Source: Clostridia bacterium (GTDB lineage Bacteria > Bacillota > Clostridia > Oscillospirales > SIG627). From it: DNA of 13,244 nt. The notes under the pieces were generated by a model. The model saw only the letters and a list, made by a program, of their open reading frames with translations. It was not told where the DNA came from and made no database searches. Below, one piece after another: positions 6,464 through 13,051 of the stretch (the stretch's first letter is position 1; each line of letters opens with the position of its first letter). The DNA is taken from contig JAFQUW010000032.1 of NCBI GenBank assembly GCA_017408325.1, forward strand, positions 1 to 13,244. The letters run 5' to 3'. A program made the translations under genes and the position numbers.

Positions 6464-6497
6464 ATTGTAAACCGAAAAAAGAGCAAAAAGTGTCGAA
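6464..6497 (-). promoter_or_regulatory. candidate spoIIA promoter with a Spo0A box at the -35 position
   Basis: On the minus strand TACAAT (6464-6469) could be a -10 box. The hexamer TTCGAC (6492-6497) lies 22 nt upstream and is part of the perfect Spo0A box TTCGACA. A 22-nt spacing with Spo0A boxes over the -35 region is the known layout of the Spo0A-activated sigma-A promoter spoIIG. I see no clear sigma-H promoter, the class used by spoIIA in Bacillus. Confidence 0.45.
6491..6497 (+). promoter_or_regulatory. perfect Spo0A binding box (TGTCGAA)
   Basis: TGTCGAA exactly matches the core 0A box (TGNCGAA). It lies 50 nt upstream of spoIIAA on one side and ends 8 nt before the -35 of the divergent carboxypeptidase operon on the other. 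A heptamer can occur by chance, but its place directly upstream of spoIIA, a classic Spo0A target, makes it likely functional. Confidence 0.65.
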
Positions 6498-6505
6498 GAG
6501 AGGCA

Positions 6506-6534
6506 TTGACACATTCCTTCCTATGATTTATAAT
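6506..6534 (+). promoter_or_regulatory. perfect consensus sigma-A promoter of the five-gene operon
   Basis: TTGACA (6506-6511), 17-nt spacer, TATAAT (6529-6534): both hexamers and the spacing match the sigma-A consensus exactly. Transcription would begin near 6541, leaving only about 13 nt before the start codon at 6554. The Shine-Dalgarno sequence GGAGG (6543-6547) is therefore at the very 5' end of the mRNA. Confidence 0.9.
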
Positions 6535-6553
6535 ATGCTGTTGGAGGTTCTTC

Positions 6554-7444
6554 ATGAAAACCACCCCGAAAACCATCCCCGTTTCCCGCCGTGCCGCCCT
6601 GCTCTCCCCGGCGAGCCCGTTTGCCGACGCAAGCCTTACCGAACAGAGCAAAACGGCACTCGTCGACCTCGGTTACGAACCCGTGGTCTACGAGAGTGCA
6701 CAAGGTGCTTCCGGCTACCTTGCCGCAAGCGACGAGGTGCGTGCGCGTGACTTGATGCACGCCTTTCTCGACGACAGCATCGACGCCGTGTTCTGCACGC
6801 GAGGCGGATACGGATGTATGCGGATCCTGCCGCTTCTCGACTACGACGCGCTGCGCGAACATCCCAAGCCCTTCGTCGGTCTCTCGGATATCACGGCTCT
6901 TCACCTCGCGCTTTATCGCAAATCGGGTCTTCGCACCCTGCACGCGCCGATGCCCTTTCGTTACCCCGCACTTCCCGAGGCGGCAATGCGACGTCTGAAA
7001 TCCGTATTGGACGGAAAAGACGGTGCATCCTATACTGCGAACGACGGGCTCTTTTCCATCCACGGCGGATGCGTCACCGCGCCGATGATCGGCGGCAATC
7101 TGACGCTCGTCGCCTCCCTTCTCGCCAGCGAATACTGCCCCGATTTTTCCGGTCACGTCCTCTTTCTGGAGGAGGTCGGCGAAGAGGAATACCGCATCGA
7201 CCGCCTGCTCACGACGCTTTCGCTTGCCGGAGTGTTCGAGTGCGTCTGCGGTATCGTGTTCGGCGGATTCACCGACTGCGGAGATGAGGAGAAGATCCAA
7301 AGGATCCTCACCGAACGCATCCCGAAGCAGATCCCGACACTCGGCGGATTTCCCGCGGGACACCTGCAAAACAATCACGCATTCCGCGAGGGCGGCGTCG
7401 TCACTCTGGACGCAGATGCCCCCTCTCTCAGATTCCACCCCTGA
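6554..7444 (+). CDS. LD-carboxypeptidase, peptidase family S66 (LdcA/MccF type)
   Basis: A 296-residue serine carboxypeptidase of family S66. Members cleave the L,D bond that releases terminal D-Ala from peptidoglycan tetrapeptides (LdcA), or hydrolyse microcin C-type acyl adenylates (MccF). The N-terminal domain ends in the nucleophile elbow GLSDIT with Ser111. The C-terminal domain has FLEEVGEEEYRIDR with the catalytic Glu (206 or 207) and FPAGH with His270, completing the Ser-Glu-His triad. Length is normal for the family. ATG at 6554 has GGAGG 6 nt upstream. No signal peptide is seen, so it acts in the cytosol. It is first in a five-gene operon and 10 nt from a PepV-like dipeptidase. That pairing favours salvage of wall peptides over antibiotic resistance, but this is inference. 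Confidence 0.93.
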   Translation: MKTTPKTIPVSRRAALLSPASPFADASLTEQSKTALVDLGYEPVVYESAQGASGYLAASDEVRARDLMHAFLDDSIDAVFCTRGGYGCMRILPLLDYDALREHPKPFVGLSDITALHLALYRKSGLRTLHAPMPFRYPALPEAAMRRLKSVLDGKDGASYTANDGLFSIHGGCVTAPMIGGNLTLVASLLASEYCPDFSGHVLFLEEVGEEEYRIDRLLTTLSLAGVFECVCGIVFGGFTDCGDEEKIQRILTERIPKQIPTLGGFPAGHLQNNHAFREGGVVTLDADAPSLRFHP

Positions 7445-7454
7445 CGAGGTGCAC

Positions 7455-8771
7455 ATGAAACAACGCGTTTTCTCAAAACTCGACGGTATGAAGGACGAAG
7501 CGATCGCGCTTTTGCGCACGCTACTCTCCTTTGACAGCGTCGACACGCCCACGTCCGACCCCGACGCCCCACACGGCGAAGCGGTCGCAGGCTGTCTTGC
7601 CGCGGCACTGAACGCCGCAAAGGACTACGGGCTTTTGACAACGAACCTTGACGGCGAGGCAGGTCTCATCGACTCGGACGAAGGCATCTCCCCGAAGATC
7701 GGCATGCTCTGCCATCTCGACGTCGTTCCCGCAGGTGAAGGTTGGTCACACGATCCCTTCAAAGGTGAGATCGAAGACGGCAAGCTGTTCGGCCGCGGCA
7801 CCTCCGACGACAAGGGTCCCTTCGTCTGTGCGCTTCTGGCACTGGCGGCCATCCGCGCCTGCGACGTCCCCTTAAAATATCCCATCCGCCTCATTGCAGG
7901 CACCTGTGAAGAGACGGGCAGTGCCGACATTGCCCACTGCAAAAAGTGCGGCGTCATTCCGCCCTACGTCTTCTCCCCCGATGCAAACTATCCCGTGGTC
8001 AACACCGAAAAAGGCATGGCACGGTTTTCCGTTTCCGCCACGCTCCCCGAAGACAGTGCGCTGTCGTCTCTGTCCGGCGGTGAGGTCTTGAACATGGTGC
8101 CCCAAAGTGCCGCTGCGACCCTGAAGGACGGCACGATAATCAAAGCGGAGGGCAAAAGCGCCCACGCTTCCACGCCGGAGCTCGGCGAAAACGCCGTAAC
8201 TTCACTCTTTGAGATCCTCTGCGCTCAACTGCAAAGCGACCCCGCCTACGGCATCCTCGAAACTGCACGCGGTCTGCACCCTCCCCACGTGACGGACGGT
8301 TCCCCGCTCGGGATCGAGGCATCCGACGAGATCAGCGGAAGCCTCACCTGCTCGCTCGGACTCGCCCGTCTGGAAGACGGCGTTCTCACCCTCTCGTTTG
8401 ACGTGCGGCACCCCCTGTGCACGAGCGCCGACGAGATCCGCGAAAAGCTTGAGGCGCGTCTTTGCTCTACGCCGTTTTCCGTTACGAAGTTCCAAGGGAT
8501 CGCGCCGCACCACGTCGACGAGAATTCCCCCTTCGTGCAGAGCCTGCTCTCTGCCTACACCGAAGTCACGGGACTGGAGGGCTACTGCATCGCCATCGGC
8601 GGCGGTACCTACGTCCACGACATCGACGGCGGCGTTGCCTTCGGAACCTGTTTCCCGAATCAGGACTGCCGCATTCATTCCCCCGACGAATTCATCCCCG
8701 TCGAAGATCTCATCCTAAACGCAAAGATCTTCGCCGCCGCCCTGCTGAAACTGCAGGATCAAACCTTGTAA
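7455..8771 (+). CDS. pepV: M20 family metallodipeptidase, PepV-like
   Basis: A 438-residue two-zinc dipeptidase of family M20A, expected to split dipeptides and some tripeptides with an unblocked N-terminus in the cytosol. Expected metal and catalytic residues are all visible: His87 and Asp89 in MLCHLDVVPAG, Asp119 in RGTSDDKG, Glu152-Glu153 in CEETG, Asp176 in FSPDANYP and His408 in IHSPDEF. Positions agree closely with Lactobacillus PepV. The lid domain sits between about 190 and 310. ATG at 7455 is 10 nt after the S66 stop, with GAGG 5 nt upstream; an open extension to 7224 only overlaps the previous gene. Downstream of an LD-carboxypeptidase it may process peptides such as L-Ala-D-Glu or D-Ala-containing products, an inference. 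Confidence 0.93.
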   Translation: MKQRVFSKLDGMKDEAIALLRTLLSFDSVDTPTSDPDAPHGEAVAGCLAAALNAAKDYGLLTTNLDGEAGLIDSDEGISPKIGMLCHLDVVPAGEGWSHDPFKGEIEDGKLFGRGTSDDKGPFVCALLALAAIRACDVPLKYPIRLIAGTCEETGSADIAHCKKCGVIPPYVFSPDANYPVVNTEKGMARFSVSATLPEDSALSSLSGGEVLNMVPQSAAATLKDGTIIKAEGKSAHASTPELGENAVTSLFEILCAQLQSDPAYGILETARGLHPPHVTDGSPLGIEASDEISGSLTCSLGLARLEDGVLTLSFDVRHPLCTSADEIREKLEARLCSTPFSVTKFQGIAPHHVDENSPFVQSLLSAYTEVTGLEGYCIAIGGGTYVHDIDGGVAFGTCFPNQDCRIHSPDEFIPVEDLILNAKIFAAALLKLQDQTL

Positions 8772-8798
8772 TTTTTGAAAAAAGGAAGGATAAATATC

Positions 8799-9983
8799 AT
8801 GCGCTACACCGGAGTTACTTCCCGCGGAATCATCATGCCCATCTTCAAAGAGGGTGACGATCTCGTCCGTCTCATTGCCGAAAACATTCTCGCCGCAAGC
8901 CGCGGTGAGGGCTTTGCCCTCCACGACGGCGACATCGTCGGCGTCACCGAGGCCGTCGTTGCCCGCACGCAGGGCAACTATGCAACGGTTGAACAGATCA
9001 AAAAGGATCTCCAGAACAAGTTCGGCGACGAGGAGCTTGCCATCGTCTTCCCCATCCTCTCCCGCAACCGTTTCTCCATTTTGCTTCGCGCCATCGCCGC
9101 GTCCGTCAAGAAGCTCTACATCCAGTTCTCCTACCCCTCCGACGAGGTCGGCAACCGTCTCATTGAGACCGAACTTGTGGACGCGAAGGGCATCAACCCC
9201 TACGTGGCAAGTTTTGACGAGAAAGGCTTCCGCGACACCTTCGGTTACGAGACGGTGCACCGTTTCACGGGCGTCGACTACATCGAATACTACAAGTCGC
9301 TCGGAAACGGCAACATTGAGGTGCTGTTCTCCAACGATCCGACCTACGCCTTAAACTACACGAAGAACGTGCTCAACTGCGACATTCACACCCGTTTCCG
9401 CACCCAGAAGATCCTGAAGGCGGCGGGCGCCGTCCACTCCTACCGCCTCGACGAAATCCTCACCGAGAGCGTCGACGGAAGCGGTTACTCCGCCTACGGC
9501 CTGCTCGGCTCCAACAAGGCGACCGAAGAAAAAGTCAAACTTTTCCCCCGCGACACCCAGCCCTTCGTCGACGCGCTCTGCGCGAAGCTCTATGAGCTCA
9601 CGGGCAAGAAGATGGAAGTGCTCGTCTACGGCGACGGCGGATTCAAGGATCCCGTCGGCGGCATCTGGGAGCTTGCCGATCCGGTCATCTCCCCCGCCTA
9701 CACGCCCCGTCTCTCCGGCACGCCCAACGAACTGAAGATGAAGTATTTTGCCGACAACGAGTTTGCCGATCTCTCCGGCGAAGCACTTGCCGAGGCGATG
9801 AAGGCCAAAATCCGCGAAAAAGACTCCAACCTCGTCGGAAACATGCAGTCCCAGGGTACGACGCCGCGTCAACTCACCGACCTGCTCGGTTCGCTCTGCG
9901 ACCTCACCAGCGGAAGCGGTGACCGCGGAACGCCCGTCATCCTCGTTCAGGGATACTTCTCAAACTTCGCATCGGAGGAATAA
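8799..9983 (+). CDS. CofE-like (F420-0:gamma-glutamyl ligase fold) protein
   Basis: A 394-residue cytosolic protein that I place in the CofE family, which forms gamma-linked glutamate bonds on coenzyme F420 in archaea and actinobacteria. Supporting features are HDGDIVGVTEAVVARTQGN (residues 42-60), which corresponds to the family's N-terminal segment, and YGDGGFKDPVGGIWELADP (277-295), which contains the conserved GDGxFKDP...WE/DP block. It is much longer than archaeal CofE (about 250 residues), and Clostridia of this kind generally do not make F420, so the true acceptor is unknown. ATG at 8799 has GGAAGGA (8784-8790) 8 nt upstream; a TTG at 8775 would overlap that site. It sits 27 nt after pepV and 4 nt before an SGNH hydrolase gene. 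An amino-acid or peptide ligase activity linked to cell-wall peptides is a guess from context. Confidence 0.7.
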   Translation: MRYTGVTSRGIIMPIFKEGDDLVRLIAENILAASRGEGFALHDGDIVGVTEAVVARTQGNYATVEQIKKDLQNKFGDEELAIVFPILSRNRFSILLRAIAASVKKLYIQFSYPSDEVGNRLIETELVDAKGINPYVASFDEKGFRDTFGYETVHRFTGVDYIEYYKSLGNGNIEVLFSNDPTYALNYTKNVLNCDIHTRFRTQKILKAAGAVHSYRLDEILTESVDGSGYSAYGLLGSNKATEEKVKLFPRDTQPFVDALCAKLYELTGKKMEVLVYGDGGFKDPVGGIWELADPVISPAYTPRLSGTPNELKMKYFADNEFADLSGEALAEAMKAKIREKDSNLVGNMQSQGTTPRQLTDLLGSLCDLTSGSGDRGTPVILVQGYFSNFASEE

Positions 9984-9987
9984 GACC

Positions 9988-11163
9988 GTGAATCAAAGCC
10001 CCAGCCGTCCGCGCCGTCCCGTGCAACAGATGCCCCCCGCACAGCGGCCGCAGCAGACCCCACCGAAAAAGCGCCGCAGAAAACTGCGCCCCACCGCGAT
10101 CGCCATCCTGATCATCATGGCCCTGCTTTTGTGCGCGATTGTCTTCGGCATCACGTATCTCATCACCTACAACGCGACTTATCAGGCCGAACTGGAGGCG
10201 ATGAAGGAGCAACTCGAAGCGGGCACGGATGAATCCGTCTCCGACGTCGGCGGTGCCGATGAGCCCGAGGACGTCGTCTCAAAGCCCGTCACCGACGAAA
10301 ACGATGAGGCCGCGGATCCCGACGAACCAGTCTCAAACGAAAACGACACCCCGTCGACCGATACCCCGTCGACCGATACCCCGTCGAACGGCACCCAGCA
10401 GAACGCCGAACCGAATCAGGGCGGCAGCACGATGCCCGCACCGAAGCCCACCGGTAAATTTGCCGACATCCCGTCAATCGTCAGCTACGTCGACTCGCTC
10501 GGCATCAACTTCAAGGATCTCAAGTCCTTTGACATGAGCGGCTACTTTGAAGACGCGATGCTGAAGCCCACCGCGGATGCGGGGGCGGCCTACCAAAACG
10601 AGACCGTCTACATCGGCGACTCGCTCGTTCTCCACATGGGTTCGCGCTCGACGCATCCGAAAAACATGGTCTACGGCGCGGCGAGCATCAACCCCGAAGA
10701 CGCCTGTGTCAAGAAACTGACCACGCTCAAAAACGGCACGGAAGCGACCTTTGCCGAGGCGATGGCCGAACTTCAGCCCAAGCGTATCGTCCTCTCCATC
10801 GGCACCAATTCGATGTGGATGGAACCGACGGTCTACCTGCAGTTCTTCTCGCGCTTCGTCGACCAGCTCAAGGCTGCCTGTCCCAAGGCGGAGATCATCC
10901 TGCAATCCACGCCGCCGCTGACTGCCGAGTACGAAGCCGGCAAGAATTTCCCCACCAACGAGAAGATCAACCGCTTCAATATGTACCTCGCCGGTCTTGC
11001 CGTCTATCGGGACGTGTACTTCTTAAACAGTGCGCCCGGACTCAAAAACGCCTCCGGCACGCTGGACGCAAAGTATGACAGCGACGGGTTCCACATCTCC
11101 GCCGAGGGCTACGACGTCTGGACGAATGCCCTGCGCACCCACGCGACCACCCTTCAAAAATAA
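9988..11163 (+). CDS. membrane-anchored SGNH/GDSL-type hydrolase
   Basis: A 391-residue protein with a Pro/Gln/Arg-rich cytosolic N-terminus (1-35), one transmembrane helix (about 36-59) and an acidic Ser/Thr/Pro linker (about 75-155). An extracellular SGNH esterase domain follows (about 158-391). Catalytic blocks: YIGDSL with Ser212, Gly230 in YGAAS, IGTNS with Asn274, and DGFH with Asp366 and His369. Such domains remove acyl groups, for example O-acetyl from wall polymers; the substrate here is unknown. GTG at 9988 is chosen because GGAGGAA (9974-9980) lies 7 nt upstream and only 4 nt separate it from the previous stop. The linker holds a 15-bp tandem repeat. The catalytic domain is paralogous to that of the next gene, implying tandem duplication. 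Confidence 0.88.
   Translation: MNQSPSRPRRPVQQMPPAQRPQQTPPKKRRRKLRPTAIAILIIMALLLCAIVFGITYLITYNATYQAELEAMKEQLEAGTDESVSDVGGADEPEDVVSKPVTDENDEAADPDEPVSNENDTPSTDTPSTDTPSNGTQQNAEPNQGGSTMPAPKPTGKFADIPSIVSYVDSLGINFKDLKSFDMSGYFEDAMLKPTADAGAAYQNETVYIGDSLVLHMGSRSTHPKNMVYGAASINPEDACVKKLTTLKNGTEATFAEAMAELQPKRIVLSIGTNSMWMEPTVYLQFFSRFVDQLKAACPKAEIILQSTPPLTAEYEAGKNFPTNEKINRFNMYLAGLAVYRDVYFLNSAPGLKNASGTLDAKYDSDGFHISAEGYDVWTNALRTHATTLQK
10348..10377 (+). repeat. 15-bp tandem repeat encoding TPSTD in the hydrolase linker
   Basis: ACCCCGTCGACCGAT occurs twice head to tail (10348-10362, 10363-10377), and a decayed third copy starts at 10378. It encodes TPSTD-TPSTD-TPSNG in the extracellular linker. In-frame gain or loss of units would change linker length without breaking the gene. 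Confidence 0.85.
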
Positions 11164-11175
11164 GGAGTGCCACAC

Positions 11176-12198
11176 TTGAAACGCACGATTTGTCTGCTTT
11201 TTGCCCTTTTGTTCCTCGTTTCGCTTGCCGCCTGCACGGCGAACGTGTCAACTGCCCCCGAGGCGCCGGTCGAAGAGGAAAAGAAGGACGTCCCCGCCGA
11301 CTATTCGGCGGTGGAAAAGGCTATCAAAAAGCTCCCCGAGGATCGCTCCCTCTACACCAAGGCGACCTTAAAGGCGCTGGACGAGGCGGTCAATTCCATC
11401 CGTTACGGGCTCGCCGAGGAGGATCAAGAGACGGTGGATGCCTGCGCCAAGGCGGTGGAAGAGGCCGTTGCGGCACTGAAAGAAAAGGTGCGTTTCACGT
11501 CCTACCGGGAGATCATCGATTACGTCGACTCGCTCGGCATTGATTTCGACGATCTCAAGTCTTTCGACCTCTCGGGCTATTTTGAAGACACACTTCTGAC
11601 CGAGACCGAGGACGCCGGCGAAGAGTACCTGAACGAGACGTACTACATCGGCGACTCGCTGACGCTCTACATGCACCGCTACGCGACGCTGCCCAAAGAA
11701 AACATCTACGGCGTCGGCTCGATCAATCCCCAACACGCCGCAGAAGACGACCTCGTCACGCTCTCCGACGGCACGCCCTGCACCTTCGCGGAGGCGATGG
11801 AGGAGATCGGACCCAAGCGCATCGTGCTCACCATCGGCACCAACTCCATGCTGATGGATTCCATTGACTACATCACCTATTTCGGCACGCTGGTCGACGA
11901 CCTCAAAGAGGGCTGTCCCGACGCCGAGATCATTCTGCAGTCGACCTCTCCTTTGACCGCCGAGTACGAGAAGAACATGCGCCTTCTCACCAACCGCAAC
12001 ATCAACCGTTCCAACGCGCTTCTCGCGGGGCTTGCCGCCTTCAAGGGCGTCTACTATCTGAACACCGCCGAAGCACTCAAGGATGAACACGGTCAACTTG
12101 ACGTCAAATACGATCTCGGAGAGGGCTACGGTCACATCAACGCCGAAGCCTACGCCGTCTGGGAGACGTACCTGCGCACCCACGCGATCGTGGACTGA
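11176..12198 (+). CDS. SGNH/GDSL-type hydrolase lipoprotein with FIVAR-like domain
   Basis: A 340-residue lipoprotein: basic start MKRT, hydrophobic core and lipobox SLAAC with Cys20. Residues about 40-105 form a helical FIVAR-like module (SAVEKAIKKLPED, LKALDEAVNSI). Residues 109-340 are an SGNH domain clearly paralogous to that of the preceding gene, with shared blocks YVDSLGI, DLKSFD, SGYFED, AEAM, PKRIVL, IGTNSM, AEIILQST and LTAEYE. Catalytic residues: Ser161 in YIGDSL, Asn223 in IGTNS, His320. The usual Asp three residues before the His is Gly317 here because of a 2-residue insertion, so activity may be altered. TTG at 11176 is chosen because GGAG (11164-11167) lies 8 nt upstream and gives a proper lipoprotein signal; an alternative GTG at 11167 overlaps that site. 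It ends the operon. Confidence 0.88.
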   Translation: MKRTICLLFALLFLVSLAACTANVSTAPEAPVEEEKKDVPADYSAVEKAIKKLPEDRSLYTKATLKALDEAVNSIRYGLAEEDQETVDACAKAVEEAVAALKEKVRFTSYREIIDYVDSLGIDFDDLKSFDLSGYFEDTLLTETEDAGEEYLNETYYIGDSLTLYMHRYATLPKENIYGVGSINPQHAAEDDLVTLSDGTPCTFAEAMEEIGPKRIVLTIGTNSMLMDSIDYITYFGTLVDDLKEGCPDAEIILQSTSPLTAEYEKNMRLLTNRNINRSNALLAGLAAFKGVYYLNTAEALKDEHGQLDVKYDLGEGYGHINAEAYAVWETYLRTHAIVD

Positions 12199-12207
12199 GT
12201 AAAACAG

Positions 12208-12233
12208 GGGCCGAAGAATTTTCGGCCCTTTTT
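12208..12233 (+). terminator. terminator of the five-gene operon
   Basis: An 8-bp GC-rich stem (GGGCCGAA, 12208-12215, with 12221-12228; 5-nt loop) is followed by TTTTT. It begins 9 nt after the stop codon of the last operon gene and separates the operon from the next lipoprotein gene. Confidence 0.9.
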
Positions 12234-12256
12234 CTTCGGTGTTTTTTAAATTTGAC

Positions 12257-12285
12257 TTTACATTTTTCGCGTTCTACATTATAAT
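12257..12285 (+). promoter_or_regulatory. sigma-A promoter of the DUF4886 lipoprotein gene
   Basis: TTTACA (12257-12262) and a perfect TATAAT (12280-12285) are 17 nt apart; transcription would start near 12292. The short leader carries a hairpin (GCAGGG, 12301-12306, with CCCTGC, 12311-12316) just before the Shine-Dalgarno sequence. Confidence 0.8.
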
Positions 12286-12331
12286 ATTGATGTAATTTGC
12301 GCAGGGAGATCCCTGCAGAAAGGAATCTACC

Positions 12332-13051
12332 ATGAACAAGACCCGTATCTGTTCTCTTCTTTTGGCTCTCCTGATGGTCGTGGGACTCTTTTCCTTCGTT
12401 GCCTGCCAGAATGAGCCTGCCGCAAACGAAAACGATCCCTCCGCAGGCGACGTTGCCGACAAGCCCGACGAAGGAGAAAATTCCGACCAGACCGACAAAC
12501 CGAACGGCACCGAGACTCCCGATAATCAAGAGGATCCCGGCCAGTCCGGGACTTCCGACACCGGAGACGAATCCGAAGGAAACGGTAACGCAAACAACGA
12601 AACGGACGAGCCGCAAAGCGGCGACACGCAAGAACCCGTCACCGACAAAAAGCCCGTCGGCGAAATCCGCAAGACCATGAAGGTCCTCACCCTCGGAAAC
12701 AGCTTCTCCGAAAACGCCCATCGCTATCTCATTGACATCATGAAGGCACAGGGCATGGACGACATCATCCTCGGTAACGTGGTTTACACCGCCTGCAGCC
12801 TTCAGGCGCACTACTCCAAGGCGCAGAGCGGCGTCCGCGACTGCATCTATTACAAGTTCACCTTGAAAGACGGCGAGTTTGCCGAAGGCACCAACAACGG
12901 CAAGGTCACCACCCCCCGTTACAACGTCAACTTCGCTTTTGAAGACGAGGACTGGGACATCGTCATCCTCCAGCAGGTCAGCGGTCAGTCCGGTATCGTC
13001 TCCTCCTACAGCCCCCACCTCGACAACCTCGTCAACTACATCAAGGGCTAG
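12332..13051 (+). CDS. DUF4886 (SGNH-like) lipoprotein, cut short by in-frame TAG
   Basis: The open part encodes 239 residues. Residues 1-24 are a lipoprotein signal ending in FVAC with Cys25. Residues about 26-112 are an acidic Asn/Asp/Glu/Pro linker. From about 115 the DUF4886 domain, an SGNH-hydrolase relative, begins: MKVLTLGNSFSENAHRYL with the expected nucleophile Ser124, then YTACSLQAHYSKAQ, EDEDWDIVILQQVSGQSG and LDNLVNYIKG. Translation then meets TAG at 13049-13051 in the middle of the domain, while the same frame continues downstream with family-typical sequence. The start ATG has GAAAGGA (12318-12324) 7 nt upstream. The product as written lacks the C-terminal half with the usual catalytic Asp/His. 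A recent nonsense mutation or an assembly error is most likely. Confidence 0.85.
   Translation: MNKTRICSLLLALLMVVGLFSFVACQNEPAANENDPSAGDVADKPDEGENSDQTDKPNGTETPDNQEDPGQSGTSDTGDESEGNGNANNETDEPQSGDTQEPVTDKKPVGEIRKTMKVLTLGNSFSENAHRYLIDIMKAQGMDDIILGNVVYTACSLQAHYSKAQSGVRDCIYYKFTLKDGEFAEGTNNGKVTTPRYNVNFAFEDEDWDIVILQQVSGQSGIVSSYSPHLDNLVNYIKG

Noticed and set aside
6125..6514. Longer spoIIAB starting near 6514
   Set aside because: The extension reads spoIIAA in the wrong frame. The ATGA overlap at 6121-6124 gives a normal 147-residue protein.
7224..7454. Longer N-terminus for the PepV-like gene
   Set aside because: The extra frame is an out-of-frame overlap of the carboxypeptidase gene, rich in Ser and Arg. 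The ATG at 7455 reproduces the metal-ligand numbering of PepV.
13049..13051. Pyrrolysine or a TAG-reassigned genetic code
   Set aside because: One in-frame TAG is not enough evidence; no suppressor tRNA or pyl gene is in the window, and a point mutation or sequencing error explains it more simply. Kept only as a testable alternative.
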